Shown here: one piece after another, positions 42,620 through 51,434 of the stretch
Layout of the letters: each line of letters begins with the position of its first letter
Numbering within the stretch: the first letter of the stretch is position 1
Source of the DNA: Streptomyces sp. CMB-StM0423
Lineage (GTDB): Bacteria; Actinomycetota; Actinomycetes; Streptomycetales; Streptomycetaceae
Direction of reading: 5' to 3'
Assembly (NCBI RefSeq): GCF_002847285.1
Contig: NZ_CP025407.1
Coordinates: forward strand, 2,978,501-3,042,500
Length of the DNA stretch: 64,000 bases
Made by a program: the position numbers and the translations under genes
Notes under the pieces: generated by a model
What the model was told of the DNA's origin: nothing
Database searches by the model: none
What the model saw: the letters and a program-made list of their open reading frames with translations, nothing else

Positions 42620-44200
42620 ATGGCGCGCCACTCGGAGTCCGGGCTGCCCATCGAGCCGGTGTACGGGCCCGAGGCCCTGGCCGGCTGGCACCCCGACGTC
42701 CGGCTCGGGGAGCCGGGGGCGTACCCGTACACGCGCGGCGTCTATCCCACGATGTACACCGGCCGGCCGTGGACGATGCGCCAGTACGCGGGCTTCGGCA
42801 CGGCCGCCGAGTCCAACGCCCGCTACCGCGGCCTGATCGCCCACGGCACGACCGGACTGTCCGTCGCCTTCGACCTGCCGACGCAGATGGGCCACGACTC
42901 CGACGCGGTCCTCGCGCACGGCGAGGTGGGCAAGGTCGGCGTCGCGATCGATTCGCTGGACGACATGCGGGTGCTCTTCGACGGCATCCCGCTGGACCGG
43001 GTGTCCACGTCGATGACCATCAACGCCCCTGCCGCGCTGCTGCTCCTGCTCTACCAGTTGGTCGCCGAGGAACAGGGGGTCCCGGCGGCCCGGCTCACCG
43101 GCACGATCCAGAACGACGTGCTGAAGGAGTACATCGCGCGCGGCACGTACATCTTCCCGCCTAAGCCGTCGCTGCGGCTGATCGCCGACATCTTCCGGTA
43201 CTGCCGCGCCGAGATCCCGAAGTGGAACACCATCTCGATCTCCGGCTACCACATGGCGGAGGCGGGCGCCTCGCCCGCGCAGGAGGTCGCCTTCACGCTC
43301 GCCGACGGCATCGAGTACGTGCGCACCGCCGTCGCCGCCGGCATGGGCGTGGACGACTTCGCGCCCAGGCTGTCGTTCTTCTTCGTCTCCCGCACCACGA
43401 TCCTGGAAGAGGTCGCCAAGTTCCGCGCCGCGCGCCGCATCTGGGCGCGGGTGATGCGCGAGGAGTTCGGCGCGCGCAACCCCAAGTCGCTGATGCTGCG
43501 GTTCCACACCCAGACCGCGGGCGTCCAGCTCACCGCCCAGCAGCCGGAGGTGAACCTCGCCCGCGTCACGGTCCAGGCCCTGGCGGCGGTCCTCGGCGGC
43601 ACGCAGTCGCTGCACACCAACTCCTTCGACGAGGCCATCGCGCTCCCCACCGACAAGGCGGCGCGGCTCGCGCTGCGCACCCAGCAGGTGCTGGCGTACG
43701 AGACGGACGTGACCGCGACGGTCGACCCCTTCGCCGGGTCGTACGTGGTGGAGACGATGACCGACGACCTGGAGGCGGCGGCGGTGGACCTGATGCGGCG
43801 GGTCGAGGACCAGGGCGGCGCGGTCAGCGCGATCGAGAACGGCTTCCAGAAGGGCGAGATCGAGCGGAGCGCGTACCGGATCGCGCAGGAGACGGAGGCG
43901 GGCGAACGGGTCGTGGTGGGCGTCAACCGCTACCAGTTGGCGGCGGAGGAGCCGTACGAGCCGCTGCGCGTCGACCCGGCGATCGAGACCCGGCAGGTGG
44001 AGCGGCTGGCCCGGCTGCGAGCCGCCCGCGACGGGGGCGCGGTGGCCGGGGCACTGGCGGAGCTGCGGACGGCGGCGGAGGGGACGGGGAACGTGCTGTA
44101 TCCGATGAAGACGGCACTGGCGGCGCGGGCGACAGTGGGAGAGGTGTGCGACGCGCTACGGGGGGTGTGGGGGACGTACGAGCCGGTGGACGCGTTTTAG
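42620..44200 (+). CDS. Acyl-CoA mutase (methylmalonyl-CoA mutase-type) large subunit without a B12 domain
   Basis: 526 aa. [66 protein letters not shown] and [15 protein letters not shown] are the MCM/ICM TIM-barrel motifs. There is no C-terminal cobalamin-binding DxHxxG domain, so it needs a separate small subunit, which is not in this window. The Tyr/Met pattern MYTGRPWT is methylmalonyl-like rather than IcmA-like (that has MYRART); assignment by memory. It has no cobalamin riboswitch in the 108 bp upstream that I can see. Confidence 0.88.
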   Translation: MARHSESGLPIEPVYGPEALAGWHPDVRLGEPGAYPYTRGVYPTMYTGRPWTMRQYAGFGTAAESNARYRGLIAHGTTGLSVAFDLPTQMGHDSDAVLAHGEVGKVGVAIDSLDDMRVLFDGIPLDRVSTSMTINAPAALLLLLYQLVAEEQGVPAARLTGTIQNDVLKEYIARGTYIFPPKPSLRLIADIFRYCRAEIPKWNTISISGYHMAEAGASPAQEVAFTLADGIEYVRTAVAAGMGVDDFAPRLSFFFVSRTTILEEVAKFRAARRIWARVMREEFGARNPKSLMLRFHTQTAGVQLTAQQPEVNLARVTVQALAAVLGGTQSLHTNSFDEAIALPTDKAARLALRTQQVLAYETDVTATVDPFAGSYVVETMTDDLEAAAVDLMRRVEDQGGAVSAIENGFQKGEIERSAYRIAQETEAGERVVVGVNRYQLAAEEPYEPLRVDPAIETRQVERLARLRAARDGGAVAGALAELRTAAEGTGNVLYPMKTALAARATVGEVCDALRGVWGTYEPVDAF

Positions 44201-44225
44201 GGGGCGGCGAGGGCGCTGTGGCGGG

Positions 44226-44684
44226 TCAGTGCCGTGAGTCGGCGAGTGCGGCAAGCTCGGCGTTGGCGCGCTCGTGGACGAGCGCGAGGACGCGGCCGGC
44301 GGCGGCCAGATCCTCGGCGGCGATGCCGCCCCAGATGCGCGCGGAGAAGGGGGCGGTCTCCGCACCGACGGCGGCGAGCAACTCGCGCCCGGCGTCGGTG
44401 GGGCGGAAGTGCGGGGTATCGGCGGCGAGGAGTTCCTTGGCCACCAGTTCGTCGAGCGTGGCGCGGATGGCGGCCGGGTCGGCCTTGAGGGAGCCCCGTA
44501 CCCGGGCGACGAGGTCGTCGGCGGTCTGCGGGGCGTCGGCGGTGACGGCGGCGCGGAGGGCGATCTGCTGCTGGAACGTGACGCCGTGGCGGGCGAGGAC
44601 GTGCTCCAGGACCCCGCGGGCGGCGTAGTGGGCCAGGGCGAGGGCACGGGCGTTGGCGGCGGGTGCGCTGGTGGTCATGGTCAT
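44226..44684 (-). CDS. MarR-like winged-helix protein (partner of the MarR gene)
   Basis: 152 aa from ATG 44684, overlapping the MarR stop (ATGA). LEHVLARHGVTFQQQIALRAA, DELVAKELLAADTPHFRPTDAGREL read as a degenerate MarR/winged-helix fold; the recognition helix is poorly conserved. Coupling to the preceding regulator suggests a heteromeric or auxiliary role. Confidence 0.7.
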   Translation of the reverse strand: MTMTTSAPAANARALALAHYAARGVLEHVLARHGVTFQQQIALRAAVTADAPQTADDLVARVRGSLKADPAAIRATLDELVAKELLAADTPHFRPTDAGRELLAAVGAETAPFSARIWGGIAAEDLAAAGRVLALVHERANAELAALADSRH

Positions 44685-45169
44685 GTCCCCTGGGTCGTCG
44701 GGTCGTTCGGCAGAAGGGGGGCGAGAGGTACGTCGAGCAGGGCCAGCAGCTCGTCGGTGAACGCACTGGTCCGCGGGGCGTCGAGCCCGCCGAGCGGCTC
44801 CAGCAACTGGTCGGCCAGCTCCCGGACCACCACGACGGCCTCCCGCGTCACGGCGAGACCGGACTCGGTGAGGGCGAGCCGCATGGCACGGGGGTCGCGG
44901 GGATCGCGGGTGCGCTCGATCACCCCGTCGGCTTCGAGGGCGCGCGCCAGCTTGGAGACGTACAGCGCCTCCATACCGGTGTGGTCGGCGAGCTGCCGCT
45001 GACTGGGCCGCTCGCCGGCGTGCTGCATGCCGTAGAGGGAGCCGACGAGCGCGTACTTCGCGTGGGTGAGGTCCAGCGGCGCCAGCGCGCGGTCGACGGC
45101 GACGCGCCACTTGTTGGCGAGCCGCCAGACCAGGAAACCGGGCGTGGGACCGGGTGGACCTGCACTCAT
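44681..45169 (-). CDS. MarR-family transcriptional regulator
   Basis: 162 aa. LTHAKYALVGSLYGM, QRQLADHTGMEALYVSKLARALEADGVIERTRDPRDPRAMRLALTESG contains the wHTH and the DPRD(P)R wing. Probably autoregulates via the inverted repeat just upstream (45183-45201). Confidence 0.88.
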   Translation of the reverse strand: MSAGPPGPTPGFLVWRLANKWRVAVDRALAPLDLTHAKYALVGSLYGMQHAGERPSQRQLADHTGMEALYVSKLARALEADGVIERTRDPRDPRAMRLALTESGLAVTREAVVVVRELADQLLEPLGGLDAPRTSAFTDELLALLDVPLAPLLPNDPTTQGT

Positions 45170-45182
45170 ACTGGATAGAGTA

Positions 45183-45201
45183 CATGGCGACTATGTCCAT
45201 G
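45183..45201. promoter_or_regulatory. Candidate MarR operator CATGG-N9-CCATG
   Basis: Inverted repeat in an AT-richer patch 14 bp upstream of the MarR start; a second ACAT-N7-ATGT symmetry overlaps it. Confidence 0.35.
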
Positions 45202-45278
45202 GCTGCTATTTCTGCGGGTCAGGGGGTGGGGTTGGGGTGGTGGTGCTCTTCGGGCGGGGTGGCCAGACTGGGTGGGTG

Positions 45279-45960
45279 GTGTCCCGCGCGGTCTCTCCTC
45301 CGGCCCTCCGGGCCGTGCTCTTCGACTCGGGCGGCGTTCTGATGCGGCCCGTCGGCGGGCGGTGGAATCCGCGCGCCGACTTCGAGCAGACCGTCCTCGC
45401 CCATGCCCCGTCCCTCACGGCTCAGGAGTTCGCCGCGGCCATCGCCGCGGGCGACCGCTTCTTCGCCGCCTCGTCCCCGACGCCCGATCCCGACGACTAC
45501 CACCGGGCGGTGCTCCGCCACCTCGGCGTCGCCCCGACCGCGCAACTCCTCGCCGACCTCCGCCGCGACGTGCACCCGTCGGCGCTCCTGGAGACGTACC
45601 CGGACGTCGAGAGGACCCTGGTCGAGCTGAGCCGGCGGGGTGTGCGGATGGCCGTGGTGTCGGACGCCTGGCCCAACCTGCCCGCGTTGCATGCCGGACT
45701 CGGGATCGGCCGGTTCTTCGAGGTGTATGCCATCTCCGCCGTCCTGGGCTGCAACAAACCCGACCCGCGCATGTACCGCCACGCCAGCACCGCGCTGGGC
45801 CTCCCGCCCGGGGAGTGCGTGCCTGTTCGTGGACGACGACCCGGAGCTGGTCGCCGCGGCGATCCGGCTCGGGTACGCGGGACGTGCGCTGTGCCGGGAC
45901 GGGACCGCCTCGGCTGTGCCCGCCGTCAGCTCCCTGACGGAACTGCTGGATCTCTTCTGA
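45279..45960 (+). pseudogene. HAD-family hydrolase, frameshifted near the C-terminus
   Basis: From GTG 45279 the frame gives a HAD phosphatase: AVLFDSGGVLM (motif I, with Ser in place of the second Asp), VAVVSDAWPN-type motif II (MAVVSDAWPNLPAL), and GCNKPDPRMYRHA with motif III Lys. After LGLPPGECV the frame is lost, while the +1 frame continues as LFVDDDPELVAAAIRLGYAG (motif IV) to a stop at 45960. Removing one C from GTGCCTG (45819-45825) restores GECVLFVDDD; alternatively the tandem GTGC-GTGC (45815-45822) is a 4-bp duplication. Either a recent mutation or a read error. Confidence 0.82.
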
Positions 45961-45978
45961 CACCCCGGGGTGGTCCGG

Positions 45979-46626
45979 CTACGGAGCTGCCGCCTCCAGG
46001 TCCATCACCGTTCCCGACATGATCGTCCGTACGTGCGCGGTGATGTGCTCCACGGGCCAGTCCCACCACGCCACCGCGAGGAGCCGGGCGACGTCCGCCG
46101 CCTCGTAGCGCGTGCGGATGAGTCGGGCCGGGTTACCGCCGACGATGCCGTAGTCGGGAACGTCTCCCGTGACGACGGCGCCGGCGGCGATGATCGCCCC
46201 GTGGCCGATCCGTACGCCGGGCATGACCGTGGCGCCGTGCCCGAACCACACGTCGTTGCCGACGACGGTGTCGCCCCGGCCCGGCAGGCCGGTGATCAGG
46301 TCGAAGTGCTCGGCCCAGGAGCCGCCCATGGTGGGGAAGGGGAACGTGGACGGGCCGTCCATGCGGTGGTTGGCGCCGTTCATGATGAACCGCGTGCCGG
46401 TCCCCAGCGCGCAGTACTTGCCGATGACCAGCCGCTCGGGCCCGTAGTGATACAGCACGTTGCGCGTCTCGAACGCGGTCGGATCGTCGGGGTCGTCGTA
46501 GTACGAGAAGTCGCCGGCCTCGATCAGGGGCGAGGAAAGCAGGGGTTTGAGGAGGACGACGCGCGGATGCTCGGGCATCGGGTGCAGGAGGGTGGGGTCG
46601 GCGGGGAGGGCGGGGGCGGGCGGCAT
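45979..46626 (-). CDS. Vat/CatB-like xenobiotic O-acetyltransferase (left-handed beta-helix)
   Basis: 215 aa. [34 protein letters not shown] (His corresponding to the catalytic His of Vat and CatB enzymes), [24 protein letters not shown] (hexapeptide repeats) and WWDWPVEHI are the family hallmarks. Relatives acetylate streptogramin A or chloramphenicol; many actinomycete members have no proven drug substrate. Divergent from a TetR regulator, an arrangement seen for inducible resistance genes. Confidence 0.87.
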   Translation of the reverse strand: MPPAPALPADPTLLHPMPEHPRVVLLKPLLSSPLIEAGDFSYYDDPDDPTAFETRNVLYHYGPERLVIGKYCALGTGTRFIMNGANHRMDGPSTFPFPTMGGSWAEHFDLITGLPGRGDTVVGNDVWFGHGATVMPGVRIGHGAIIAAGAVVTGDVPDYGIVGGNPARLIRTRYEAADVARLLAVAWWDWPVEHITAHVRTIMSGTVMDLEAAAP

Positions 46627-46727
46627 GGGGAGGCGGTTCCTCTCGGGCGTGTTACTAGTGCGACAACTGTAGCTTTAAGATGGTCACGCATCCCCGGCAC
46701 GTCGATCAACCGGATTCTGGACTCCTG

Positions 46728-47354
46728 ATGACAGACCCCCAGGCCACGACATCGGACCGCCGCCCCGGCGGTCGCACCGCCCGCATCCGCGCGCAGGTCC
46801 TCGCGGCGGTACGGGCCGAACTCGCGGAGAGGGGCCACGAAGGACTCACGATGGAGGGCGTCGCCACGCGCGCGGGCGTCCACCGCGCGACGGTCTACCG
46901 GCGCTGGGGTGATGTGGGCGGCTTGCTGGTCGACGTCATCGACGCGGCCGGGGAGATCGACTGGCACCCACCGGACACCGGTTCGCTGCGCGGCGACCTG
47001 ACGGCGCTGAACGAGGAGATCCAGGAGTCGCTGGTCGTGCGGCCGTCGTTCGCCGTTGCCCTGATGGCCGCGTCGTTCCACTCCGAACGGGCCGCGCGGG
47101 CGCAGTCGCGGTTGTGGGAGGAGCGGTACGCGCAGTGCGAGATCGTGGTGACCCGGGCGGGCGACCGGGGTGAACTCCCGGCGGGGCGGACGGATGCGCG
47201 GGCGGTGCTGATGTCCGCGACGGCGCCGGTGTACCACCACGCGGTGCTGCTACGGGCGGCCCCGGACCCGCGATTGCCGGAGCGGTCGGCAACGGCGGCG
47301 GTAGCGGCGGCGGAGGCGGGGGCGTTTCTGGTGCGGGGGATGGGGGGTGGGTGA
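46728..47354 (+). CDS. TetR-family transcriptional regulator
   Basis: 208 aa from ATG 46728 (MTDPQATTSDRRPGG). HTH: LTMEGVATRAGVHRATVYRRWGDVGGLLVDVI; C-terminal ligand domain of the TetR_C_16/33 kind. The 101 bp shared with the acetyltransferase gene includes ACTAGTGCGACAACTGTAGC, whose TGCGACA half-site is typical of actinobacterial TetR operators, though a full palindrome is not evident. Confidence 0.87.
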   Translation: MTDPQATTSDRRPGGRTARIRAQVLAAVRAELAERGHEGLTMEGVATRAGVHRATVYRRWGDVGGLLVDVIDAAGEIDWHPPDTGSLRGDLTALNEEIQESLVVRPSFAVALMAASFHSERAARAQSRLWEERYAQCEIVVTRAGDRGELPAGRTDARAVLMSATAPVYHHAVLLRAAPDPRLPERSATAAVAAAEAGAFLVRGMGGG

Positions 47355-47374
47355 TCTGGCTCTCGGGTCGCGGC

Positions 47375-47553
47375 CTGCCGTCGGGGGCTCCGGTCCGGGG
47401 CTCCCGCCGGGGCTCGGGTCCGGGGCTCGCGTCGGGGCTCGGGTCCGGGGCTCCCGCCGGGGCTCGGGTCCGGGGCTCGCGTCGGGGGCTCAGGTCCGGG
47501 GCTCCCGTCGGGGGCTCAGGTCCGGGGCTCCCGTCGGGGGCTCAGGTCGTGGG
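47375..47553. repeat. Seven tandem 25/26-bp GC-rich units
   Basis: Units begin CTCCCGTCGGGG or CTCGCGTCGGGG and end GCTCAGGTCCGGGG or GCTCGGGTCCGGGG. Unit starts: about 47375, 47401, 47426, 47451, 47476, 47502 and 47528. Length varies 25/26 by one G in a G run, and variants alternate, suggesting slippage and unequal exchange. It starts 21 bp after the TetR stop. No spacers, so not CRISPR. Confidence 0.85.
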
Positions 47554-47721
47554 TTGCCGAGGCGGGCTCCCGTCGCGCGCTCCCCTCACGTCCGCCCAAG
47601 GGTATGCGCCTGCTCTGACAGCGCGGGGGTAGCGGGGCGTTGAGCTGGTACGTCGTGGGGGTGGGACCGGATGCGGGGGTACGGTGCCGGGTTGGCGGTG
47701 GTGCGTGGGGTGGGCCGGTTC

Positions 47722-47985
47722 CGGGGGTGGCGGCGAGGGGAGTGGCCGTGTCGTAAAGGCTCCCCCCGGGCCACCCCGCTGTTGAGTGTGCGGGCCTGCG
47801 TCCGGTGTCAAGGGCGCTCCTCTCCGCTTCGCTGCGAGGAGCGTCGCTTCGCGATGGGGCTTCGCCCCACCCCTGACACCGGACTCCGGCCCGAAAGACC
47901 GGCGGCTATGGGTGGCCCGGAGGGAGCGGGCACCCTAACACTGCGCTACGAAGGCGGAGCCCCGCGGACGGGGTGCCGGACTGCC
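47722..47985. repeat. Left arm of a long inverted repeat
   Basis: Near-identical (reverse complement) to 48973-49238. It includes GTCCGGTGTCAAGGG, the block TCCGCTTCGCTGCGAGGAGC, then CGATGGGGCTTCGCCCCAC and CCTGACACCGGACTCCGG, so it also contains an internal palindrome between GGTGTCA and TGACACC. Weaker inverted similarity continues inward to about 48250. The encoded frames are poor and no transposase is present. Confidence 0.88.
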
Positions 47986-48381
47986 GGGCGCCGGGCCCTC
48001 CCCGCTCGCCGAGGTCCCGGCCGACGTCAGGCGGAGGCGGGGCGGCGCTGATCGCGGGCCTCCCGGCGGACGGGGCGGGCTGCCCGGTGCCAGGTCTGTC
48101 CCGATCACCGATACCCCGCCGGACGGGGGCGGAGGCCGGAGGCGGGCCACCCTGTTCGCGGGTGCCCGCGGTGGACGGGGGGCCGGGCGCCGGGAGCGGG
48201 GCCGGCTCCGATCGCGGACGTCCCGGCAGCCGGGGCCCGGGCGCCGGAGGCGGGCCTGCCCGGATCGCAGGTCCCCCGGCGGGGGCGAGCTCGCGGATCC
48301 GGGTTCACCTCTGCCACCGATGCCCCGGCCGGGCCGGGCGAACGACTTCGCCGGGTGGGCGTCGCCCACGTCGACCGAACA

Positions 48382-48712
48382 GTGCGTGCGTGCCGACGGG
48401 CGAAACTCGGGTCCCGGGGGCGGTTTGTCCAGGTTCATTGGGGGCGTTATCGCGACTTCTGCTCGGTTTCCTGCGTTGGGAGTGGCCTGGGGTGCCGTCC
48501 GGCCTGCCCGTGTCCCATGAGTGCGCGCGGGTGGGCGAAAGTCTGGCCTTGCGGGCGATTTGCGTCGGCTTTGGGGGCGGGCTCTCGCGAATCCATCCCG
48601 GTCGCGTTCATTCGCAGCCACCTGGGGCCCGTTCACGGACCCCAGGTGCGCGAAAGTCGGCCTTGGTGGGCGTTTTGGGCCGATTTCGGGGCTGGGTTAC
48701 CGCGAGTTCGCC
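48382..48712. repeat. Three degenerate direct repeats in the loop of the inverted repeat
   Basis: Copies at about 48382-48460, 48520-48600 and 48642-48712, each reading roughly GTGCG..GGGCGAAA(G/C)TC followed by GG-rich sequence, a TTTG/TTTT core and TATCGCGA or ACCGCGAG at the end. A 9-bp hairpin CACCTGGGG/CCCCAGGTG (48619-48648) precedes the third. Less G/C-rich than the arms. Confidence 0.6.
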
Positions 48713-48972
48713 TCCGCGGCACGCATTCCGCGCGGCCCGGGTGGGCAGGTCCGCCTCCGGCACCCCGGCCCCCGTCTGCCGGGGCGTCCGCGGTCGGAGC
48801 CGGCTCAACTCCCGGCGCCCGTCCCCCGTCCACCGCGGGCACCCGCGAACAGGGCAGCCCCGCCCCGGCCTCCGCCCCACGTCCGCCGAGGGCATCCGCG
48901 ATCGGACCCGACCGCCCCCGGCCTCCGCCCCCGTCCACCCAGGGCATCGGCGCTCGGTACAGCCTCGCTCCC

Positions 48973-49238
48973 GGCAGTCCGGCACCCCGTCCGCCGGGGA
49001 CCGCCTTCGTAGCGCAGCATGAGGGTGCCCGCTCCCTCCGGGCCACCCATAGCCGCCGGTCTTTTACGGGCCGGAGTCCGGTGTCAAGGGTGGGGCGAAG
49101 CCCCATCGCGAAGCGACGCTCCTCGCAGCGAAGCGGAGAGGAGCGCCCTTGACACCGGACGCAGGCCCGCACACTCAACAGCGGGGTGGCCCGGGGGGAG
49201 CCTTTACGACACGGCCACTCCCCTCACCGACACCCCCG
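48973..49238. repeat. Right arm of the long inverted repeat
   Basis: Reverse complement of 47722-47985 with a handful of differences (for example CTTGACAC against CCTGACAC, and GTAAAAGACC against GAAAGACC). The inner continuation (about 48750-48970) matches the left inner part less well. Confidence 0.88.
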
Positions 49239-49240
49239 CA

Positions 49241-49258
49241 CACCGTTGGCTAACGGTG
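49241..49258. terminator. Small hairpin CACCGTT-GGCT-AACGGTG
   Basis: Perfect 7-bp stem just outside the right repeat arm and 25 bp beyond the DUF397 stop; likely terminates the DUF397 gene. Confidence 0.5.
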
Positions 49259-49283
49259 CAGGCGGCGTCGGAACCGCATGGGG

Positions 49284-49472
49284 TCAGGCGGAGAGTTCGC
49301 CTGCCTTGACGGAGGCGAGAAACGCCGTCCAGGCGGCGGGGGTGAAGGTGAGCTGCGGGCCCTCGGGGTCCTTGGAGTCACGCACCGGGATCGCCATCGG
49401 GGTTGTCTTGACCTCGATGCAGTCGCCGCCGTTGGCCGCGCTGTAGCTGCTCTTGCGCCACGCGATGGCCAT
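49284..49472 (-). CDS. DUF397-domain protein
   Basis: 62 aa: WRKSSYSAANGGDCIEVKTT, then PVRDSKDPEGPQLTFTPAAW, the complete DUF397 pattern. In streptomycetes these small proteins are the partners of Scr1/DUF5753 XRE regulators (BldB/AbaA-like or toxin-antitoxin-like modules). The partner here is truncated, so this is an orphaned member. Confidence 0.92.
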   Translation of the reverse strand: MAIAWRKSSYSAANGGDCIEVKTTPMAIPVRDSKDPEGPQLTFTPAAWTAFLASVKAGELSA

Positions 49473-49841
49473 GATGCCGGTATCCCTCCATGAACTCGCC
49501 GATCAGAGCGGCGGATTCGGGGGCGGACAGAGAGTCGGCCCTGAGCACATCACAGGTCTGCGAGTGGCGCGCATAGACCTTCGGATCATCGGTCAGATGC
49601 CCATGCTCCAACGACTCCGAATAGACCCAGTCCTGCCCTTCCGGCAGGTTGATCAGGGACATGGAGGTCGCGGGACGGCGCATGCCTGGGGAGCACGAAG
49701 GGACGATCTGGATACGGATGTTGGTGCGTTGCCCTGCGTCGGGCAGGTGGGCACACTGACCTTGCATGATCTCCGGCCCGCCGATCATCGTCCGCAGACA
49801 GCTCTGGCCCCGCCCTCTCCCACCGCGTTCCGTCGGCTCAT
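49378..49841 (-). pseudogene. Scr1/DUF5753 XRE-type regulator, HTH half deleted
   Basis: IGGPEIMQGQCAHLPDAGQR, NIRIQIVPSCSPGMRRPATS, LINLPEGQDWVYSE and the rest is the C-terminal DUF5753 effector domain, but the whole N-terminal Xre helix-turn-helix is missing. About 50 bp upstream an ATG (49841) opens MSRRNAVGEGG, like the usual start of such proteins, in a different frame, as if an internal deletion joined the two ends. The frame also runs past the normal stop, about 95 bp into the DUF397 gene. Confidence 0.75.
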
Positions 49842-49950
49842 CCGCCAGACTCCCTACGCTCCGGGCTCAATCAACCACTCACCGTAGTCAATCGGTCCGA
49901 CGATAGCGCCGCAAGTTGTCCAACTGCTCACCCGCGCAAGAAGCCCGGCG

Positions 49951-51198
49951 CTAGTCCACAGACCCCGCGTCCAGGAGCGCTGCCGCCGTGAAGAGTTCCA
50001 CTCCCACCCGGATCGCCCCCTCGTCCACGTCGAAGTCCCCCTGGTGCAGGTCCCGCGGCAGCCCCGTCTCCCCCACCGACCGCACGCCCAGCCGCGCCAG
50101 CGCGCCCGGGACGTGCTCCAGGTACCAGGAGAAGTCCTCCCCGCCCAGGCTCTGTTCCGTCGTCTCCACCGACTCCGCTCCCCGCCGCGACGCCATCGCG
50201 TTGGCCAGCAGCGCCGTCGTCGCCGGTTCGTTGACCACCGGCGGGACCCCGCGGACGTACGTGATCGCCGACTTCGCCCGGTGCATCGACGCGACCTCGT
50301 CGACCGCCGCGTGCACCAGGTCCGGAGCCCGGCGCCACGTGTCCAGGTCCAGGCAGCGCACCGTGCCCGACAGCTCCGCGTGCTGCGGCACCACGTTGCA
50401 GGCGTGGCCCGCCTGGAGGCGGCCGAACGTGACCGCCAGGCCCGCGCGCGCGTCCACCCGGCGGCCGAGCAGTGCCGGTACGTCGGTTGCCACCCTCGCG
50501 GCCGCCGTGACCAGGTCGGTGGTCAGGTGCGGGCGCGCCGTGTGACCGCCGGGGCCGTCGAGCGAGATCTCCAGACGGTCGCACGCGGACGTGATCGCCC
50601 CTTGGCGCAGGCCGATCCTGCCCACGTCCACCCGCGGGTCGCAGTGCACGCCGATGATCCGGCCCACCCCGTCGAGCACCCCGGCCTCGATCGCGTCCGT
50701 GGCGCCGCCCGGCAGCACTTCCTCCGCCGGCTGGAAGATCAGCCGTACCGGATGCGGCAGCATCCCCTCGCGGGCCAGTCCTGCGAGGATGATGCCCGCG
50801 CCGAGGACGACCACCGTGTGGACGTCGTGGCCGCAGGCGTGGGCGCGGTCCGGGACGGCGGAGCGGTACGGCACCGTCTTGGTGTCCGGGATCGGCAGCG
50901 CGTCGATGTCGGCGCGCAACGCCAGCATCGGGCCGGGCGGCGTCCCGCCCTCCTCGACCCCGATGTCGCAGATCAGCCCGGTCCCCGCGGGGAGCACCCG
51001 CGGGGCGAGGCCCTCCGCCTCCAGCCGCTCCTTGATCGCGGCGGTGGTACGGAACTCCTGGTTGCCCAGCTCCGGGTGCATGTGCAAGTCCCGCCGGAAC
51101 GCGATGAGTTCGGCATTCAGCGCCGCCGGGAGTGTCCCGGGCAGCAGCGCGTCGGGGCCGGACTCGGGCTCTGCGTCACGGGACATCAGTCGGTTCAC
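49951..51198 (-). CDS. M20-family amidohydrolase/peptidase
   Basis: 415 aa from GTG 51198 (ATG 51186 alternative). HMHPELGNQEF, ACGHDVHTVVVLG, IFQPAEEVLPGGATDAI, GVHCDP and the C-terminal LGGEDFSWYLE are those of the M20D (HipO/AbgB) group with a two-metal site. Relatives hydrolyse N-acyl amino acids. Substrate unknown. Separate from the neighbouring glycan cluster by about 240 bp. Confidence 0.9.
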   Translation of the reverse strand: MNRLMSRDAEPESGPDALLPGTLPAALNAELIAFRRDLHMHPELGNQEFRTTAAIKERLEAEGLAPRVLPAGTGLICDIGVEEGGTPPGPMLALRADIDALPIPDTKTVPYRSAVPDRAHACGHDVHTVVVLGAGIILAGLAREGMLPHPVRLIFQPAEEVLPGGATDAIEAGVLDGVGRIIGVHCDPRVDVGRIGLRQGAITSACDRLEISLDGPGGHTARPHLTTDLVTAAARVATDVPALLGRRVDARAGLAVTFGRLQAGHACNVVPQHAELSGTVRCLDLDTWRRAPDLVHAAVDEVASMHRAKSAITYVRGVPPVVNEPATTALLANAMASRRGAESVETTEQSLGGEDFSWYLEHVPGALARLGVRSVGETGLPRDLHQGDFDVDEGAIRVGVELFTAAALLDAGSVD

Positions 51199-51434
51199 AC
51201 TCTGAAGAGTACGGGGATCACCGGGGCTACCGAGAAGGGATCAACAAAATTTCAGCCCCGCGGGTGCATGACCGGCGTGCGCGGTGGGTACACTCCGGCG
51301 CTCGCGCGGCCCGCTCCCCCGTTCAACCGGCATCCGGCTCCCCGTTCACCCCGTATCCGGCCCCCGTTCCCCGTATCCGGCTCCCCCCGTCCCCCGGTAG
51401 AACCGGCGCTTCACACCGACGCACAACGGGCGTC

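Noticed and set aside
47375..47553. CRISPR array
   Set aside because: The units abut directly with no unique spacers, and no cas genes are near.
47671..49178. Several open frames in the inverted-repeat block, including similar ones in both arms
   Set aside because: They are dictated by the repeat sequence, begin without ribosome sites and change frame at repeat borders; I keep the block as non-coding repeat.
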